64,000 nt of DNA, from NCBI RefSeq assembly GCF_051014685.1, contig NC_135060.1, positions 1,736,001 through 1,800,000 of the forward strand, read 5' to 3'. The stretch comes from Ptiloglossa arizonensis (taxonomy: Eukaryota; Arthropoda; Insecta; Hymenoptera; Colletidae). Made by a program: the position numbers and the translations under genes. The notes beneath the pieces were generated by a model. That model was not told the DNA's origin and ran no database searches. It worked only from the letters and a program-made list of their open reading frames with translations. Positions 59,201 through 64,000 of the stretch are shown here, one piece after another (position 1 is the first letter of the stretch; the number at the start of each line of letters is the position of its first letter).

Positions 59201-62200
59201 GCAATGATAACAACTATGAAAAAATTAAAAAGTGGTTATATTAATGGCACACGAGTTTCACTGGGAAATCTAAATGATTTTTTAAGTACTTCCTGTATCA
59301 CAAATTTAAGTTTCTTAGGAAGTTCTGAAGATGGTAGACCAGATAAACTAAATCCTCAGGTAAATTAAATTCATATTACAAAGTGATATACTCAGTAATG
59401 TTATATTTTACGTTAAATTTAATAAGGTTCAGCAATATCTAGAGGAACATCTAATGCGTGCATTTCCACATCGTACTGGTCTTCTTAACAGACCAGTAAT
59501 TCGAACAGGAAAGAATTTGAAACGTAGAATGTCTGTAAAAGGGGCTATAAAAAAAACAAGATCAATTGCCGTAGAACGTGAGTTACATTTATTTTATATA
59601 ATAATATTGGAAACTATTTAAATCCCTAATATTCTGATTGCATGATACTTAAACGTTCATGCAATATATTTCTACAGCTGTGATTCCTACCATCCTTCAA
59701 GAATGTAAGTGTACTAACAAATGATAACTAATTTCCAAATTATAGTAACTAACATAACAGAAAAAATTAACATGTGCTTTTAAATATAACGATATGCATT
59801 TCATTATATGCTATAGAAATTTAATTAAATTTAATTAAATCAAAAAATTAAATAATTTAATAAGTTACACAATAAGTTCTGGTAAACAAATTGTGTACTT
59901 TGTAGCTGAAATTCTTGGGATGGCAGGAGAGGAGCGAAGACATTCAGCTATTTTAAACACAAATCCATTTATTGAAGTCACAGATACAACGTTAAGCCCC
60001 AATTCTACGCAGCCTGTTCCCGTTGATCGTACACCATCCCCTACAGATGATATACTATCTTGGACAAATTGTCCAAAACTACATAGACACAGAGGCATAG
60101 AAACTCAATATGCAGACACTGAAGTTGAGGAATTATTGTCTATGCTTAGAGAAACGGAAAGTTTAGAGGAACAAGGAGATATTTTACAATATCTTGTAAG
60201 TTATGATAATCATATAATAATATATAGAGTACTTCTAGCAAAATAGGTATATTATTGAAGTATATAAGAACTTTGAATTAAAATTGGCTACTAGGAAAAT
60301 TTTTATATAGGACTATATTAATTATAATATTTCAAAGTATTTTTTGTCAGACTATATATAATTCATCATACGTCAAAATATATCATTAAAAATAGTACAC
60401 TGTATGAGTATATAATTACATTAAGGTTATTCACTACATAAATGTATAGGTATATAAACGCTCGCGCAAAGTGATATTTACTTACATTCGTATATGACAA
60501 AATTTTTCTAGTATTTTATGTAATATTTCTATATAATCCATGATTAAAATTTTTTTAAATTATGCATTGTTATTTTTTAATTTTACATATTTCGAGAAAT
60601 ACTTTATTCTCCATATATTATTTTCCATACTTAATACAATTATTAATTTATATGTTTAGGTTGATTCACAAGGCCTCTATTTTAATACTGGCATGTTGGA
60701 AGAGGGCCACCCAGTTCTCATCAAAGATTTATTAAAAGACCTTTATGAAAAAGCATGTCAACAAAAAATGTGGGGAATTGTTCGTCATACAGCTGGCATG
60801 TTAGGAAAAAGAGTTGAAGATTTAGCTAAAGCTGTTACTGATTTATTAGTTCGTCAGAAACAAGTTACAGTTGGAATGCCACCTACCAATGAGCATACTA
60901 TTGTTGCACCCTTACCAGAAAATGAATTACGAGTTCTGATTCATCAAGCATATGGAGACGACGAATCTACCGCTATGTTGACACAAGAATTACTCGTTTA
61001 TCTAGCAATGTTTATTAGAACCGAACCGCAATTATTTCATGAAATGCTCAGACTCAGAGTAGGTTTAATTATTCAAGTAATGGCTACTGAATTATCAAGA
61101 ACTTTAATATGCACTGGAGAAGAAGCATCTGAACATTTGTTGAATTTGTCACCATTTGAAATGAAAAATCTTTTACATCACATCATGAGTGGAAAAGAGT
61201 TTGCTATTAGTAGTGGTATGTTTCTTATTTTTGGTACTAATTAAATTATTTAGTTTAGTATAATTGAAACTCCAATCATGTAGTAAAATATAAATTCAGT
61301 TTAGATATCTTGATTTAAGAATAATTTATTTTTATTTTTAGTTGGTCGAGGTAATTTCTCTGTTATCAGTTGTAAATCAAGTAGAGTCAGTAAGGTAATG
61401 TATTTATCAATAAGACAATTACCACTACTTTCTCTTTTCACTTTATTATGGTTTTATTTTGTTTCAGAAATCACAGATTGGAGGGTTTTTAAGTCCCGAT
61501 CAAACTGATGGTAGTGAATCTGAACCAGACCGTCAAGGTCAATGGCTACGACGACGAAGATTAGACGGTGCGCTGAATAGAGTTCCACGAGATTTCTACC
61601 CCCGAGTATGGCAAGTACTCGAACGGGTAAATATAATAATTTGTTAAATACGCGTATATAAAATTTTTCACTTGATTAAAATCTTTATTTTGATCAGTGC
61701 CAAGGTTTAGCAATTGAAGGTAGAGTATTACCTCAAAACCTTACACAGGAAATGACACCTGGAGAATTAAAGTTTGCGTTAGCAGTAGAGACTGTTTTAA
61801 ATACTATACCACAACCGGAATATCGTCAATTAGTAGTCGAAGCTTTAATGGTATTAACTTTAGTAACTGAATATAATGTCGTCGCTTCCTTTGGTGGAGT
61901 TATTACTGTTGAGCAATTAGTTCACAAGGCTAATGCTATCTTTCTAGATGATCAGGTACTTTTATTTTCTTCTAAAACGTTTATAAAATATGATTACTAA
62001 ATATATTTAAAATAATCAGATGAAAGTTGATGGTGATGCAACTTTATGCTGTGCAAAACCAAAAGACCAACGTGAGACAACTGCAATGGGAAATCTTCTT
62101 TGTGGTGGAGCAGCATATGTTTGTCAACATTTTTATGATAGTGCTCCAAGTGGTAGTTATGGAACAATGACATACATTACACGGGCCATAGCCTCGTCAT

Positions 62201-62247
62201 TAAATTGTTTACCAAAAGATGGTGATTTGGAGTGTTCAATATCATAA
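56201..62247 (+). CDS. PHKA: Phosphorylase b kinase regulatory subunit alpha
   Basis: Fifteen exons in one transcript, all in phase: 56201-56683, 56768-57213, 57290-57605, 57675-57888, 57977-58086, 58176-58323 (or 58847-58994), 59181-59359, 59427-59577, 59678-59704, 59906-60195, 60660-61215, 61342-61394, 61468-61626, 61698-61955, 62020-62247; 1205 residues. It is the regulatory subunit of the kinase that activates glycogen phosphorylase. The N-terminal GH15-like domain has [33 protein letters not shown] and [18 protein letters not shown]. The C-terminal regulatory region has [31 protein letters not shown] and [17 protein letters not shown] sequence ([19 protein letters not shown]). The C-terminus CSIS is a CaaX box for prenylation, as in vertebrate alpha subunits. 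It converges with mRpL28 (stops 335 bases apart). Confidence 0.95.
58176..58323 (+). other. PHKA: PHKA alternative exon 6a
   Basis: 148 nt, entered in phase 0 and left in phase 1 (ATTAG acceptor, CATTTAG|GTACAG donor). Encodes [20 protein letters not shown], then [20 protein letters not shown], then VMPLKNIHL. It aligns without gaps with exon 6b and corresponds to residues 524-572. GC-richer than neighbouring exons. Confidence 0.85.
58381..58840 (+). promoter_or_regulatory. Three TGCATG (Rbfox-type) elements and a UG-rich tract between PHKA exons 6a and 6b
   Basis: TGCATG occurs at 58381-58386, 58541-58546 and 58835-58840. The last is six bases before exon 6b. A UG-rich tract (TGTGTGTGGTGGTGTGCGCG, 58810-58829), typical of CELF/Bruno sites, lies beside it. 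The flanking introns (58087-58175 and 58995-59180) contain none. Established: Rbfox binding downstream of an exon promotes and upstream represses its use, so this layout would favour 6a over 6b. Confidence 0.6.
58847..58994 (+). other. PHKA: PHKA alternative exon 6b
   Basis: 148 nt with the same phases as 6a (TGTCTTAG acceptor, CATCTAG|GTATGC donor). Encodes [20 protein letters not shown], then [20 protein letters not shown], then TLVATHNHL. It shares D-x3-(F/Y)Y, FL, W(Q/K)xMLGRP and HL with 6a. Including both exons would shift the frame (148 is not a multiple of 3). Confidence 0.85.
59678..59704 (+). other. PHKA: PHKA 27-nt microexon
   Basis: Bounded by TTTCTACAG and T|GTAAGT, it adds nine residues (VIPTILQE and a junction residue) near residues 683-691. 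Skipping keeps the frame, so it is probably a cassette exon in the loop between the N-terminal domain and the regulatory half. Confidence 0.75.
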
Positions 62248-62581
62248 TTGTTTATTTCTTAGTGATAAAAAATTTTTAGTCAATTATAGATATTTAGAAA
62301 TTTTCTTATAAATCGTTTAAGCGTTAATAATTATTTAGGTTTTGTGTAAAGTCTATATGACACATGTCCAACAAATTTATGCTACTATCAAATCTAAAGT
62401 TTTATATTAAAAATTGAATGTAACTTGATGAATGTTTTGTAGATTTTAAGTTTCTATATTAAAGTTACCAGTCTTTGTAACGTGTTAAGTATAAGGGATA
62501 TGAGTAATTGTTCTGTATGGAGTTTAATTTTCTTATTTCCTTTATTTATGATAGACAACCACAATACCCATATATTTTTAT

Positions 62582-63759
62582 TTAGTGTTTGAATTTTTGG
62601 CAAGTGGATTTAGTTTTCTCAACCAGCTTGAATACCTGAAAAAATAATTTGGAATTATATTTTATTGCAAATTTATAAAGTTTTAAATAAAGCATGATTT
62701 AATTTTTACATACGTTTCTACCTGTTTTACTTCTATATGGTCATTATTTTTAAGTTGTGCAATTAGCTGAGACCTATATATCATTTTCAAAGGCTGCACT
62801 TGCTTTAATTCTTGCTTTTGTTTTATCCACTTTTTACAAGCCTCCTTATATGTTAAACCATACCATTCAATTTCTTCACGTGTGTACTAGAATTACATGT
62901 ATAGCAATTATTTCTTATTATGTGTTTATACATTCATTTTTTACAGCATTAAAGAATAGTATTTTACCACTGTTATATACTCTTTGTATTTGGCATAAAT
63001 TTCTTCTTTTTTAACAGGATCAGTTGGATATAAAGTTTTATCTACCAATGCTAAAAGTATTTTACGTTTTATCTTTAGTGCAAGTTCAGACACTAAGTCA
63101 CAGGCGGGAGTCTATAAACGATAACAAATTCTTAATGCTGATAAATAATATTTAAAAATATTTTATAATCAATTTGCGTACCTTTAATAAATAATGATCA
63201 AAACCATAATGTTCATGAATTAAATGAATTGTCCTATTGGTGACAATAACACTCATATATGTGTCTAAAACTTCACTATATACTACAGACTTCTTAAGCT
63301 GAGGAAACCAAAAGTGAGGATATCTACGATGATATTGACCTTTCTTTTGAAAACCTTGTATCACGGCTTCACCACCCCATATTCCTTGGTGTAGTTCTTT
63401 AGGGTATAATAATGGTATTGGAACATTTTGAATTGGGCTCCTATGTTAATACAATTTATTTTGAAACCAATCAACATTGATAAAAATAAAATAAATTATT
63501 AAATTTCAGTGTAATTGATATAACACCTAAAAATGTGCACATGTACACAAGATTTTTCAGAATAATTTACATTAGTTAAAAAAAAAAGTGGATCAATCAC
63601 TCACACAACTTCTGTTTCTTCATTTCTCCAATACGTGCCTTCCTGTTTAATATAATGAACAGCAGTTGGTTGTTGTATTTTCCATTCTTTCCAAAATTTT
63701 TTATACTCATTTGGTAATTCTGCACCAATTCCTTTTGTCCACCGTGTTATTTTTGGCAT
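62582..63759 (-). CDS. mRpL28: Mitochondrial large ribosomal subunit protein bL28m
   Basis: Five exons on the minus strand: 63605-63759, 63182-63440, 62968-63111, 62722-62886, 62582-62635; 258 residues (human MRPL28 is 256). Family landmarks: LYPKELHQGIWGGEAVIQGF, the basic YPHFWFPQLKKSVVYSEVLD segment, RTIHLIHEHYGFDHYLLKTP, and a C-terminal part KYKEY...EWYGLTYKEACKKW. A component of the mitoribosome. The start is the first ATG, MPKITRWTKGIG. Confidence 0.93.
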
Positions 63760-64000
63760 ATAATACAAACGCTAAAATTTTCATTTTCATAAATTCTCTC
63801 TTAATTGTCTTTTATTGTGCATCAAAATATATAGATATAATTTTAGTTAAATTGTTACAAAATTTCTACAAATTATATTAGTTTATTGTAAACTTAATTA
63901 CATGTTAGGCAAATAAATTATTATGAAATATAAATGTACAATGGGTGTAAAAAGTAATTATACAGCAGTCAATCTAGACAAAAGCTTTATAGAACTTTGT
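63760..64000 (-). other. 5' flank of mRpL28
   Basis: AT-rich upstream sequence; promoter presumably here, no TATA or other element recognised. The window ends inside it. Confidence 0.4.

Noticed and set aside
1..64000. CRISPR arrays, operons or bacterial-type systems
   Set aside because: No regularly spaced repeats with unique spacers; genes are intron-containing and eukaryotic.

Overview
The window is nuclear DNA from an insect. Genes carry many short spliceosomal introns (GT-AG), the proteins are typical of insects, and intergenic DNA is AT-rich with microsatellites and MITEs. The strong regional change in base composition (GC-richer and CpG-containing before about 22 kb, very AT-rich after about 23 kb) and the style of the proteins fit a hymenopteran, most likely a bee, but the species cannot be fixed from sequence alone. 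All exon models were built by hand from reading frame, phase and splice sites; every join listed keeps phase.

Layout. 1-14.9 kb: a secreted trypsin-like serine protease with an upstream Cys-rich domain (+ strand, 9 coding exons, 8820-14429), with a probable non-coding first exon ending at 1018 and a large first intron. 17.5-20.9 kb: an astacin zinc metalloprotease (- strand, 4 exons) with a clear TATA/initiator promoter, MITE copies in its introns and a relic duplicate of its last exon. 21-23.6 kb: intergenic. 23.7-25.6 kb: LRRC47 (+). 28.4-30.0 kb: phosphatidylinositol synthase (-). 32.6-42.1 kb: a large unrecognised Ser/Lys-rich protein of 1326 residues (+). 42-50.8 kb: a long stretch without a convincing gene, probably long 3'UTR or lncRNA sequence, with microsatellites and a decayed Cys-rich fragment. 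50.9-53.1 kb: an Asn/Ser-rich unrecognised protein (+). 53.6-54.6 kb: TRAPPC2L (-). 56.2-62.2 kb: phosphorylase kinase alpha regulatory subunit (+). 62.6-63.8 kb: mitochondrial ribosomal protein L28 (-).

The genes do not form one pathway; they are a secreted-protease half and a housekeeping half, the latter arranged as alternating convergent and divergent pairs. The most interesting item is in the phosphorylase kinase gene: two consecutive homologous 148-nt exons (58176-58323 and 58847-58994) have identical phase and can only be used one at a time, and the intron between them holds three copies of the Rbfox recognition hexamer TGCATG. This looks like a mutually exclusive exon switch in the glycogenolysis regulator. 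Other notable items are a 27-nt in-frame microexon in the same gene, a kept CaaX box, several TIR-bearing miniature transposons, and a tandem relic of the astacin terminal exon.
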